This document shows, piece by piece, positions 31,345 through 41,550 of a stretch of DNA of 64,000 nt. The DNA comes from Pectinophora gossypiella. Lineage: Eukaryota; Arthropoda; Insecta; Lepidoptera; Gelechiidae. How positions within the stretch are numbered: the first letter of the stretch is position 1; each line of letters opens with the position of its first letter. A model generated the notes under the pieces. That model did no database searches, was not told where the DNA came from, and saw only the letters and a program-made list of their open reading frames with translations. The translations under genes and the position numbers were made by a program. The stretch covers positions 15,438,001 to 15,502,000 of the forward strand of contig NC_065406.1 in NCBI RefSeq assembly GCF_024362695.1, read 5' to 3'.

Positions 31345-31765
31345 TCTAAATATATAAAAGGAGAAACTGACTGACTGACATATCAACGCACAACCTAAAC
31401 GGCTAAACGTAGGCACTTGAAAGCAAGGGAAGTAGCTTAGGTACCTTAGAGGTCCACTAAGAAAGGAATTCCCGAAATTTCCACGGGAACGGGAATTAGC
31501 GGGAAAATCCTTTTGTATGAAAAATCTAAACCGCTTAAGTTAGACGCTTGAAATTTGTCATGCAGGTACTTTAGTTAACTTAAAGCTTAGTTGGAAAAGG
31601 ACATTTCAAAAATTCTCACGGAAACGGGAGTTAGCGGGAAGAAACATTTGTATGACAAAATCTAACCTGCTTAAGTTAGATGTTTGAAATTTGATAATGC
31701 ACTCCCTCACACACAAAGATCTCTCTTTTTCTCGCCACGCGGACGAAGTCGCGGGCAAAAGCTAG
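31345..31765 (+). mobile_element. Non-autonomous Helitron-like element (421 bp)
   Basis: Begins TCTAAATATATAAAAGG after A. Ends GGGCAAAAGCTAG before T. A CGC(g)GAC-GAA-GTCGCG hairpin lies just before the end. It contains two diverged versions of the unit amplified at 11267-12523. No coding. Confidence 0.78.
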
Positions 31766-31794
31766 TAAAATATAAAATCTTTTAAAGGGCAAAT

Positions 31795-32170
31795 TTACCT
31801 TTGAACAGTTTTAAGACAGTAATAAAACAGAAACTTCGTAAACAAGGTTATTATAGGTAAGATTATTGTGATTATCTAGAAGATACGAATTCATGGGATT
31901 AACTGTCTGGGAACTGATAATAGGCAGCCAAAATTACTAAATTGTAAACAGTATTTTATGATGTTTTTTTCTTAACAAAAACGAATGTCTAGGGCCCTGT
32001 GCCAAGGGATTTCTTGCAGTTTATTTTCCTCGTCTATACGAGTTGTGAGAAGCTGCAGTAGTTTTAGACGGATAAAACGTTCGTAATGTAAAATAATGAC
32101 GATTCAAAGTGTAACTATGTTACCTAATGAATTAAGTCATTTAAGAATTTAAATTTGGAATTTGAATTGA
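31795..32170 (+). mobile_element. LINE 3' end, family X
   Basis: TTTGAACAGTTTTAAGACAG through GTCTAGGGCCCTGTGCC and AAGCTGCAGTAGTTTTAGAC to an AATT-rich tail. Confidence 0.75.
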
Positions 32171-32228
32171 ATTTGATCTTGATATAGTCTCGATAAGGAT
32201 AAGGAAGGATATAGTTGTCTTGATAAGG

Positions 32229-32762
32229 GAGTGTTGGCGTGTGAAAGAATATGCAAGTAGTGACGAGAATTGAAAAAGGGATGCTCCGATGGTCTGGTTA
32301 TGTAAAGAGAAAGAGTGAAAGTAGACTTATGAATAAGGTTCATGATTCGGGTGTAACTGAATAGAATAGAAAATAGTTTATTATAAAAGGGAGCCACAAA
32401 AAAGACAATAACATCATATCAAATTTCCACTAAACAATTACAAAAAAAGCAAGACGGATGTTTGTAGAAATGATCATAACTGGTATGGTTGGGTCCCGGT
32501 GAGAGCCCTCAGCCCTCAGTTCTAGTTAATGCCATCTACGGCAAATTTACTATAAGTTATGTAAAAAAAGGTAGGAATGGAAGGGGAAAGCTTAGGGCAG
32601 GATGTTTTAAACAAAGGTCAGATCAAGAGTACTCTAACCCGGCAAGCATGCATGAAGTCTTTGATGAGAGTGGAAGAAGTGGAGGTGGTAGTATCAGGAT
32701 CGTAGAAAGTAGAATTCCTTGGTCTCTGCCTACCCCAACGGGAGATAGGCGCGATTTGTAGT
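32229..32762 (+). pseudogene. LINE family L, C-terminus, split by an insertion
   Basis: 32229-32365 reads GMLRWSGYVKRKSESRLMNKV, like the GMLRWFGHVERM segment of insect LINE proteins. After an interruption (about 32366-32575, ending in a short SINE tail with GCCATCTACGGCAAATTTAC) the protein resumes: DVLNKGQIKSTLTRQACMKS, then LMRVEEVE and a frame break. The first part is homologous to 40339-40455 and supplies the empty site for the LTR element there (CTTGATAAGGGAGTGTTGG at 32219-32237). Confidence 0.7.
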
Positions 32763-33224
32763 ACACTTGGATTTGGAACGGGTTTTGCTGCGTAGTCATT
32801 TTTATGGATTTTAGTGACAGTAAAAATCATAGCTGCAGTAGCTACTAAAAAATGCTTCCGTACTTCTGTATAAGAGTCTACAACTAAGCTTGTCCGTCAA
32901 TCTGTCTGTCAAGTGACAGTTGAAAGAATACAGGACACACGCTTTGAATAAAATTTTACATGTAGATGAGAACTTGTTTCACTAGGACACTATGGTATGG
33001 TATATCCCTGATTTACACGCGGTAAGAACCCATTAGTATGTGTTTTATTTATGATAATAACCGCGTAAACCTAAAACAATGTATATGACACTATGGTGTC
33101 GCAATTACGGTCGTGTCACTACCAAAATTTACCGTAGTGTATATAATAGTGTAGTTTCTAACTAGTAAAATCAGTTACTTTTTACTAAACGGCAAACAAC
33201 ACGTAAATACTATGGATTTTAATA
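32763..33224. other. Mixed repeat scraps, no gene
   Basis: Inverted relative of 15840-16020 (GACAGTAAAAATCATAGC, ACTAAGCTTGTCCGTCAA). 33015-33080 is the GGTAAGAACCCATTAGTATG repeat. Confidence 0.5.
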
Positions 33225-33430
33225 AAAAAGCAACCTGTGACGTCATAGAAAAAACGTGACAAAGTGTCGCACTTATTACATTTTTCTTTATTAAAATTCA
33301 TAAATAAGTTTATACTTCTATTGAAAAAAAGAAAACTTTTTGTCATCTTTAGATCTGTCTTTATTTAGTAATCAGAATTTCATAATTTAACTTTGACCTA
33401 GGAAAGTACCCAATTGTATAAACGTTGGTT
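33225..33430. repeat. Repeat R2, uninterrupted copy
   Basis: GACGTCATAGAAAAAACGTG through TTTATTTAGTAATCAGAATT. The other copy (55089-55530) is interrupted at 55178-55449. Confidence 0.7.
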
Positions 33431-33639
33431 ATTTTATGCATTTTGTTGCTGGCGCCACCACAATCGCGTCAGTGATAAAACGTATGAAGTAGCATTTATA
33501 AAAACTGCATAAGTACATAGTGCCCTAGTGATACATCGCTCTTAGATATAAAACAAGATATCATTACTAACATTAAACTCGTAATTGTAAGTGAATTTGT
33601 TTGTATCACAGTCACACCTAAAGGCGTATGCAAATACAG

Positions 33640-34168
33640 CACGCCGCCGCACGCTATGTTGTGTGAAATATTATATGCATATCATATGCCTCGCCACGAA
33701 TATGAAGGTACACACATAGCGAGGCATGCTGAGCGGAGCACATGCGAGGTCCTTTTATTCCGGACGCCACCGCAGATGATCGGGCCGTCAGTGCGTTGCA
33801 TTTAGAATACCTAGTTTTATTATTATTTTTTATGATTTTGGTTTGCTTTTCTTCTTTTTTTTTGTTAATGATTTTTGATATTGGTTTTCTTTTTGTTTTG
33901 TTTTTTCTATTTTTCTGTGTATTGATTTCCGTGTGGTTTCTGTCCTGTGTTGAATGTAATGTACAGTCATGAGCAATGTCATCTACCCACTTTAGAATCC
34001 TGTCGCACCATCATATTTGACATTTAATGACACTTACGGTTTAATTTGTCAAAAAAGTTAATGTGACATGGTTTCAAAGTGTATACATATTAGTAATCGT
34101 GACCGTACCTGTCTGTCTGTGTCTGTGGTGTCCGGAAGTAATAAATGTTTCTTTCTTTCTTTCAAATG
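33640..34168 (+). mobile_element. LINE 3' end with TTTC tail, hit by a MITE
   Basis: GC-rich words near 33740 (FIPDATADDRAVSALH in one frame) are followed by a T-rich stretch and GGAAGTAATAAATGTTTCTTTCTTTC at the end. The MITE at 33964-34105 sits in the 3' part. Confidence 0.6.
33964..34105. mobile_element. Palindromic TA-flanked MITE, family M
   Basis: 142 bp between TA dinucleotides (33962-33963, 34106-34107). Starts CAGTCATGAGCAAT, ends ATCGTGACCG. Confidence 0.82.
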
Positions 34169-34253
34169 TACTTTGTATGCATACTGTATATAAAACATAC
34201 CCCTCTTAGTTTGACAACATTTCTTTAATGTACTTACTGAGATAACCAGACTC

Positions 34254-34286
34254 CACGCGGACGGTGTCGCGAGCAGAAAACTAGTA
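34254..34286 (+). repeat. Helitron 3' end fragment
   Basis: CCACGCGGACGGTGTCGCGA then AAAACTAG before T. Degraded copy of the 31730-31765 end. Confidence 0.6.
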
Positions 34287-34730
34287 CACTTTATAATAAA
34301 TACTTTACTATATAAATCGACTCCGCCTCCGTCTATGCACCAGTCATAAAAGTAAGCTTACAGTAAAACAACATCCCGTATAATCATGAATGCAGAACTA
34401 CCCTGAAAGTAGTTGATATTATGCGACATCGCATCCCAGTTTCATGGCGGTTCGTTATTTTTATACTCGTCGGAATTTGTTTCACTTTGCATGCCACGTT
34501 TATTTTAGTACGCTCTTAACCTGCTTTGGTGGAAAACCAATCCAAAAAAATACAAGTTTTCGAATGATCTAGAGTTCTTTGACAAACAGTCATAACCGCA
34601 TGCTCGTCGAAATCCCTATATCCATAATCGAAATGAGTACTACAGAAGAACTTTGTACAAATATTCCAAATTGAAGTTGTTATACAGATATGATTTGATG
34701 ACACATTACCAGAGCACCACCACGTTTACG
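34287..34730. other. Unassigned DNA
   Basis: No gene or clear repeat recognised. Confidence 0.5.
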
Positions 34731-35041
34731 TTCCACTGCTGGGCACAGGCCTCCCCCTCAATCAACCGGAGGGGGTATGAAGCATACTCCACCACGCTGC
34801 TCCAATGCGGGTTGGTGGAGGTGTTTTTACGGCTAATAGCCGGGACCAACGACTTAACGTGCCCTCCGAAATATGGAATCATTTTACTTTTTCGGACAAT
34901 CAGGTGATTCAAGCCTGAAAAGTTCTTACCAAACAAAGGACAGTCTCACAAAGTGGTTTCAATAATGTCCCCATCGGGAATCGAACCTGAACCTCCAGAT
35001 CGTGAGTCTAACTCTCTAATCACTAGATCACGGAGTCTATC
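34731..35041 (-). mobile_element. SINE type B, near full length
   Basis: Tail, core and tRNA-like head in minus orientation, ending at GATCACGGAGTCT. It has substitutions in the core (CCCTCCGAAATATGG). Confidence 0.88.
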
Positions 35042-35500
35042 ATGTTGGACAAAATCACTAGAAGGGACAATCTCTGCCACGCACCGATACGGGCTTGATG
35101 TGAATTTGAGTGACCTAAGCTTGTGCTATGGAAGTAGTCTCGGGAACCTTTGGGGCATGACCTCCTTGGTGTGGGCGCTGTCGCCACCGGTAAATCAGTT
35201 CACTAGGCGAGACCCTGTTGACAGAGGCTCGACGAGCGGCTCCAGCCAGGCGGCACGTGTCTTTGAGGTGGGAGCCGGCGACAATGGTCTGAGGGTTCAG
35301 ACCAGTTCAAGCCAGCGGGCCGCGATATGTGTATGTGATTTTCGTTAACAAAACCACGCAATAGACAAGCTTGTTTCAACACAGATACAAAATTGAGGTC
35401 TCAATTTTTACCCGGAATGAAATGAATTGAAAGAAATAAATTGTTGATGAAAATCACGTCAGAATGTGATTTTTAAAAATGGCGCTTACGTGTGTAGCAG
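35042..35500. other. GC-rich island of unknown origin (35050-35340), then AT-rich DNA
   Basis: 35050-35340 is much richer in G and C than its flanks and carries a plus frame with no recognised domain. It may be a fragment of a coding transposon. Nothing was identified in 35350-35500. Confidence 0.45.
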
Positions 35501-35504
35501 GGTA

Positions 35505-35645
35505 CAGTCATGAGCAATATAATGTATCCACTTTAGAACTCTATCGCACTAACATTTTGACATTTAGTGAGACTTACAGTTCAATTTGTCGAAAAAGTTA
35601 ATGTGACATGGTACCAAAGTGTATACATATTAATGCTCGTGACCG
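35505..35645. mobile_element. Palindromic TA-flanked MITE, family M
   Basis: 141 bp between TA dinucleotides. Starts CAGTCATGAGCAAT, ends GCTCGTGACCG. Confidence 0.82.
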
Positions 35646-35649
35646 TACA

Positions 35650-35880
35650 AACTTTGCACATAACTGGCCTTTCCTTCTTACCGTCAATCATTTTAAATTT
35701 CGAAATGTCATTCCATTTCACAATTCATTTTATTCTACGCTGACGCATTGCATCCCCGACCTTGATAAGAGCAACACATAATATACTGCTTAGCTTTAAC
35801 CATGCTCACTAACTTTAATTGTGATCATAAATTCTTCATCATATTTTATATCGGTTATAATTTCGTTAAGTTCTTGTTTG
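35650..35880 (+). repeat. Interspersed repeat, uninterrupted copy
   Basis: ACTGGCCTTTCCTTCTTACC, CATCCCCGACCTTGATAAGA and TATACTGCTTAGC recur at 47905-48430, where the 383-bp TIR element interrupts it. Confidence 0.7.
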
Positions 35881-35884
35881 TGAA

Positions 35885-36229
35885 GTGCTATTATAGTTAT
35901 TATAAAGTTAGTGATTATTTAGAAGATATGAATGCATCGGATTTACTGTCTGAGGACTGATATTAGGCAGCTAAATTACTCAATTGTATGACAATATGTT
36001 ATGTTTATTTATTTTTTTAAAGAACGTCTAGGGCCCTGTGCCGAGGTTTTTCTTGCAGCTTCTTTTCTCCGGCTATACGAGTACGGGTTGTGAGAAGCTG
36101 CAGTAGTTTTAGGCGGATGAGACCTTCGTTATGTAAAAATTGACGATTCAAACTGTAACCTACTGAATAAAGATATTTTTGAATTTAATTTTGGAATTTG
36201 ATTTGAATTTGATCTTGATGTGATAAGGG
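35885..36229 (+). mobile_element. LINE 3' end, family X (left flank of the LTR element)
   Basis: GATTATTTAGAAGATATGAA through GTCTAGGGCCCTGTGCCGAG and GAATAAAGATATTTTTGAATT. It is followed by a LINE family L piece cut at AAGGG (36225-36229) by the LTR element; that piece resumes at 40339. Confidence 0.8.
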
Positions 36230-37507
36230 TGTCGTGGACCATACATAATCATGTAAGGTCACGAATTATCTGAATTCTGTATCACATTCCAAAACTGAAA
36301 TGTGTCATAGTTATATGAAATACCTATGGGGCAAAATACCCACAAATGGGCAACGTGCCCATAGCTGTCTAAATATAGGGTAAAAAACCAACGATGTTAG
36401 AATATGTGATTAGAATGTTTCATAGTTATATGAATACCTATGGGGCAAAATACCCACAAATGGACAACATGCCCATAGCCGTCTGAATATAGGGCAAAAA
36501 GCCCACAATGTTTGAATATGGGAATACCCACAAATGGACAACATGCCCATAGCCGTCTGAATATAGGGCAAAAAGCCCACAATGTTTGAATATGGGGTGA
36601 AACCCCGCGAATGGCCTCCAACCGCCCCTTACAGCCATCCCTGTCCACCTGATTGCCTTGATAAATTCATCTGATTACGTGATAAATCACTACAACGATA
36701 TTACCTACTGCAATGTTTTACTTATTGTTTTACTATCCGTTTTACTGTTTACTGTCTGTTGTTCTCTTTATCGATTTGTATCGGATAATACAAATATAGC
36801 ATAACTGATATCTAAGTAATTAGGAAAATATATAAGTATTATAAGACTTAACTGAATATTCTTCCTGCACATCGACAGGAAGTCTGATAAAACTGTTCTT
36901 GATTGTTGTACCTGAAAACACACTGTTTCTTCTCTAATCTGTTTCTGAATAATCTGAATATTCACTGATTTCTGTTCTCTCCTCTTAATGCAATTTAATT
37001 TGTTCCCTTTGTCGATTTATACCAAATAATACAAATACCTATAGCATAACTGATATCTAAGTAATTAGGAAAATATATAAGTATTATTAGACTTAACTTG
37101 GGGGAGGGCTATGCCCAGCAGTGAGCGTCGTACGGCTGATGATGATGATAAGACTTAACTGAATATTCTTCCTGCGCATCGACAGGAAGTCTGATAAAAC
37201 TGTTGTTGATTGTTATATCTGAAAATACACTGTTATTTCTGCTCTGATCTGTTTCTGAATAATCTGAATGTTCACTTATTTCTGTTCTCTGTTCTAATGC
37301 ACCTTCTTTTGTTCTCTGAAAATTATTTAGTTTTTTCGTAATGACAGCCCGCCAAAATCATTAACTTTTTTCTGGCCAGTGTTATTATGACATATATAAC
37401 CTACAAATCGATTACTCACTCGAGTAAAAATAAAATCGATATGATGCATTTTAATATTATTATGAATTTGATTATTTAAATTCGAGAACTGATTACAGTT
37501 CGAGACA
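36230..37507 (-). repeat. 3' LTR (1,278 bp)
   Basis: Minus-strand TGTCTCGAACTG...CCACGACA. It holds two internal duplications: a GGCAAAATACCCACAAATGG-type block near 36325-36600 (three copies), and a roughly 250-bp tandem duplication (about 36766-37000 and 37005-37320). The second of these carries a 52-bp insertion. A GGGGCAG purine stretch just outside (37519-37508) could serve as the polypurine tract. Confidence 0.93.
37099..37150 (+). mobile_element. 52-bp SINE/LINE tail inserted in the LTR
   Basis: GGGGGAGGGCTATGCCCAGC...GGCTGATGATGATG, flanked by AGACTTAACT at 37089-37098 and 37151-37160. The same insert is in the other LTR at 39930-39981, so it predates the last transposition. Confidence 0.85.
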
Positions 37508-38450
37508 CTGCCCCGACGCAAGAATTATGAAATACACATGTGTTTTGATTAAGTTCAGCATTCTAAACCCTGCTGTAGATTTTGAGTAGACTGTTCAATT
37601 TGCTGCACTATGTTCTGAACAGCTTGAGAAGCAGTTTGTTGACTTAGACTCAAACTCTGTTTCATTGCTATGTCCTGTTAATTTAGCTGAAGCTGTTGTT
37701 GATTATGAGACAGCGCACTGAATCATAATTTTGCTGATGTTTTCAATAAACATAAACAGATACGTCTATTCTGGATAACTGAAAAGTATCAGTAATATAA
37801 CAACTTAATATATCTAATATCACAACTTTCTCCAGATGATGTTAGCATGTTTGGTTTGTGCTGACAACTAACGACTGAAAAAGGACTAAAAATTTGAGCT
37901 ATTCCAATTTGTTGCTACTGGAGGTACAGCTTAATAGAGGGCAATTAGGCTCTCACCTGAATATCCTGATCTGCGACTGATATGCGTCAGCGTATAGTTT
38001 ACCTCTTTGAACTGCTGATTAATGTTCTCCAACTCCCGAAGCTCGTCAACAAGGAAGAACTCTTAATTGTACTGAATAATAACCTGGAAGGCATCCACTA
38101 GCTGTGGATAATGACGCCCGGATTGCTTCTGCGCCACTGATAGCACGATTGTTGATTCATGTTCTATAACTGTTGCATATGAATTGGTTAATATACGATA
38201 TTTAATTGAAAACTTGGACTTAACTTTTAGCAAATGGTTGGTATTCATTCTAATAACAATACTTACTGACTATTTCGAATATGTTTACACTGAAATTTTG
38301 CAATATAAATTGAAGTAGAACATAATAAAAAAATACCACAAATACATAAAATCGATAAATTCGTACTTTCCGAAACTCGTAAATGAACTGAACTGACTGA
38401 CAACAAACTTAACATCTCAATTTAACTGATCTGATTTAATGTTGATAACT
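37508..38450 (-). other. Internal region of the LTR element, distal part, no intact gene
   Basis: A 36-codon minus frame (37665-37555) encodes a Gln-rich segment, MKQSLSLSQQTASQAVQNIV then QQIEQSTQNLQQGLEC. More Gln codons lie upstream beyond a stop. It looks like a decayed coiled-coil, perhaps of a Gag; this is a guess from composition. A second frame, 38248-38063 (61 codons), is not recognised. Confidence 0.5.
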
Positions 38451-38455
38451 GGTAT

Positions 38456-38990
38456 AGTCAATCCGATTTAATGTTGATAACTGGTATAGTCAATCTGATT
38501 TAATGTTGATAACTGGTATATTCAATATGATTTAATGTTGATAACTGGTATAGTCAATCTGATTTAATGTTGATAACTAACACGATCAATCCGATTTTAT
38601 GTTGATAACATTAACAACTGGCTTCGTCTTTCTGATTTATCAACTGATTTGGTTGATCTGATTCGCAACTAATCTGGTCAATCTGCTTTGACAACTGATT
38701 TTGTCCATCTGATTTAACTACTGTTATTGGCCCATCTGATTTGACAACTGTTATTGGCCCATCTGATTTAAGTCAACTGATTTGACAACCGTTATTGGCC
38801 CATCTGATTTGAGTCAACTGATTTAAAACTGTTATTGGCCTATCTGATTTAAGTCAACTGATTTAACAACTGTTATTGGCCTATCTGATTTAACAACTGT
38901 TATTGGCCCATGTGATTTGAGTCAACTGATTTAACAACTGAATTGGTCCATCTAATGAGGTCCATCTGATTTGATGTTAACTATTCTGTA
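38456..38990 (-). repeat. Short tandem repeats in the leader of the LTR element
   Basis: 38456-38600: about five units of roughly 32 bp (GATTTAATGTTGATAACTGG). 38690-38950: repeats of AACTGTTATTGGCCCATCTG and CAACTGATTT. Just downstream of the primer-binding site in element orientation. Confidence 0.88.
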
Positions 38991-39042
38991 TCTACTGATT
39001 TCGTACTGGGTATCATAACACTAAATTACATGTTCAAAAGAT

Positions 39043-39060
39043 ATCCCAGCATCTCCACCA
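39043..39060 (-). other. Primer-binding site of the LTR element
   Basis: Minus-strand TGGTGGAGATGCTGGGAT follows directly after the LTR end ...CGACA. TGG pairs with CCA of a tRNA and GGAGATGC could pair with its acceptor stem. The tRNA was not identified. This fixes the element's orientation. Confidence 0.85.
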
Positions 39061-40338
39061 TGTCGTGGACCATACATAATCATGTAAGGTCACGAATTAT
39101 CTGAATTCTGTATCACATTCCAAAACTGAAATGTGTCATAGTTATATGAAATACCTATGGGGCAAAATACCCACAAATGGGCAACGTGCCCATAGCTGTC
39201 TAAATATAGGGTAAAAAACCAACGATGTTAGAATATGTGATTAGAATGTTTCATAGTTATATGAATACCTATGGGGCAAAATACCCACAAATGGACAACA
39301 TGCCCATAGCCGTCTGAATATAGGGCAAAAAGCCCACAATGTTTGAATATGGGAATACCCACAAATGGACAACATGCCCATAGCCGTCTGAATATAGGGC
39401 AAAAAGCCCACAATGTTTGAATATGGGGTGAAACCCCGCGAATGGCCTCCAACCGCCCCTTACAGCCATCCCTGTCCACCTGATTGCCTTGATAAATTCA
39501 TCTGATTACGTGATAAATCACTACAACGATATTACCTACTGCAATGTTTTACTTATTGTTTTACTATCCGTTTTACTGTTTACTGTCTGTTGTTCTCTTT
39601 ATCGATTTGTATCGGATAATACAAATATAGCATAACTGATATCTAAGTAATTAGGAAAATATATAAGTATTATAAGACTTAACTGAATATTCTTCCTGCA
39701 CATCGACAGGAAGTCTGATAAAACTGTTCTTGATTGTTGTACCTGAAAACACACTGTTTCTTCTCTAATCTGTTTCTGAATAATCTGAATATTCACTGAT
39801 TTCTGTTCTCTCCTCTTAATGCAATTTAATTTGTTCCCTTTGTCGATTTATACCAAATAATACAAATACCTATAGCATAACTGATATCTAAGTAATTAGG
39901 AAAATATATAAGTATTATTAGACTTAACTTGGGGGAGGGCTATGCCCAGCAGTGAGCGTCGTACGGCTGATGATGATGATAAGACTTAACTGAATATTCT
40001 TCCTGCGCATCGACAGGAAGTCTGATAAAACTGTTGTTGATTGTTATATCTGAAAATACACTGTTATTTCTGCTCTGATCTGTTTCTGAATAATCTGAAT
40101 GTTCACTTATTTCTGTTCTCTGTTCTAATGCACCTTCTTTTGTTCTCTGAAAATTATTTAGTTTTTTCGTAATGACAGCCCGCCAAAATCATTAACTTTT
40201 TTCTGGCCAGTGTTATTATGACATATATAACCTACAAATCGATTACTCACTCGAGTAAAAATAAAATCGATATGATGCATTTTAATATTATTATGAATTT
40301 GATTATTTAAATTCGAGAACTGATTACAGTTCGAGACA
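39061..40338 (-). repeat. 5' LTR (1,278 bp)
   Basis: Same sequence as 36230-37507 by eye, including the nested 52-bp insert at 39930-39981. Confidence 0.93.
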
Positions 40339-40460
40339 AAGGGAGTGTTTGGGTGTGAAAGGAAATGTAAGTAGTGACGAGAATTGAAATGGATGCTCCG
40401 ATCTAAAGAGAAAGAGTGAAAGTAGACTTATGAAAAAGGTTCATGATGCGGGTGTAAATT
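40339..40460 (+). pseudogene. LINE family L fragment (right flank of the LTR element)
   Basis: AAGGGAGTGTTTGGGTGTGA, AGTAGTGACGAGAATTGAAA and AGAGTGAAAGTAGACTTATG match 32225-32350. The fragment is old and broken. Confidence 0.75.
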
Positions 40461-41311
40461 TGAATTTGAGTGCTAATTAATAAATTGTGTATTCCTATTG
40501 GTGTTTATTGTTTCCTTCTCTATTACTACTCTTCTTACTCTCTTGCTACCACTCTGCCGGCACGTCGGGACTCCATCACCTCCCATCGTGCCGCACGTGT
40601 TTTTACGGCAAGGCGACGACACGTTTTCGTTTGTAAAAGATTTAGGATAGGTATATACTTACAATTAAGCAGGACAACGGCCCCGCAAACAAGTTTTTGC
40701 CCCAATTAGTGCAGATTACAAGGGAAACCGGATAAAAACCGATTATTTTTTCAAGAGTCTCGAATTGGGTCAATGCGAACATTTGGTTGGTAACACGCAA
40801 GCCGACCACACTAATGTGGCATTACGCTGATTGCCCGATGCTATTTGAGCAGAACAAAAACTGTAATGCGATACACTCAAACGGATTGTATGGGTGATCT
40901 TTGTAAATGGATATAGTTTTGATCTTAATGCTGATAAAGTGATTCGTTTAGAATACATTAAAGAAAGTGTTTATAACTTTTTGGTTGGGAAATTGTTTCC
41001 TATCATATGCCTTGGAAAAAGCAAAAAAAAAAAACGATTTTGAAAGACGATTAGTTGTACAAATTAACGAATCCATTGATTTGTTTCCGACCAAGTAGTA
41101 AATACCATCTGCGGCAAATCTACAATAAGTCACGTCAAAAAAAAAACATTTGTTTCTGCTACAAACCTGTCTGCCACTTACCTGCTTTACGGTTGTCAAG
41201 CATAAACGATTCAGGAATTCACTAGACATTGTTTCGATGCCTTCGAGATGTGGTGCTACCTTCGCATGCTGCGAATAAGTTGGACTACTTGGACCAAAAA
41301 AAGTCAGCAAT
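40461..41311. other. Unassigned DNA with one SINE tail
   Basis: 41100-41145 is the SINE type F tail (CCATCTGCGGCAAATCTACAATAAG and an A run). No gene is supported in the rest. Confidence 0.5.
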
Positions 41312-41550
41312 GTGAAAATTCTCCAACGTGTCGGTATGACTCAGAAATTGATGCATAAGTAGCGTATTTGGGGTATGTTCTTAGGAATGAAAGATACCAG
41401 CTGCTCCAGTTAAGGAAGAAGACGTCGACAAAGACGGAAGTCATGACTGCAGAACATCCGCGAATAGACCGGCGTTACAGTCGTAAAACAGCTGTTTTGT
41501 CTTGCATCTGAGAGAGAAGAGTTCTTAAAGCTGACGGCCAACGTCCAATA
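41312..41550 (+). pseudogene. LINE reverse transcriptase C-terminus, frameshifted
   Basis: Three pieces in different frames: KILQRVGMTQKLMHK and a stop (41315-41362), YLGYVLRNERYQLLQL (41365-41412), then GRRRRQRRKS, a TGA where Trp is usual, LQNIRE, a TAG again in place of Trp, TGVTVVKQLFCLASEREEFL and KLTANVQ. The order YLGHxxRxERYxLLxL, then GRRxxxxxKSWLxNIRxW is the standard C-terminus of an insect LINE. Two frame changes and two nonsense changes make it dead. The flanks show no tail. Confidence 0.85.

Larger units (their letters stand above)
36230..40338 (-). mobile_element. Non-autonomous LTR retrotransposon, complete, very recent
   Basis: It is 4,109 bp. Two direct repeats of 1,278 bp (36230-37507, 39061-40338; offset 2,831) bound a 1,553-bp centre. 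The repeats run TG...CA and are flanked by AAGGG at 36225-36229 and 40339-40343. A paralogous unoccupied site, ATAAGGGAGTG, is at 32223-32233. The minus orientation is set by the primer-binding site next to 39061. I compared the two LTRs line by line and saw no difference. The centre has no protease, polymerase or integrase frame. It must have used enzymes of another element. Confidence 0.95.

Noticed and set aside
33742..33972. 76-codon frame with a hydrophobic C-terminal half
   Set aside because: The hydrophobic part is translation of a T-rich LINE 3' region ending at a MITE.
36397..36648. 83-codon frame duplicated at 39228-39479 with repeated WAFCPIFRRLWACC-like segments
   Set aside because: It is duplicated only because it sits in both LTRs. 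The internal peptide repeat follows the DNA repeat, and it lies in the untranslated LTR.
36230..40338. Segmental or assembly duplication of 1,278 bp
   Set aside because: TG...CA ends, the 5-bp target duplication, the primer-binding site and the paralogous empty site all support LTRs.
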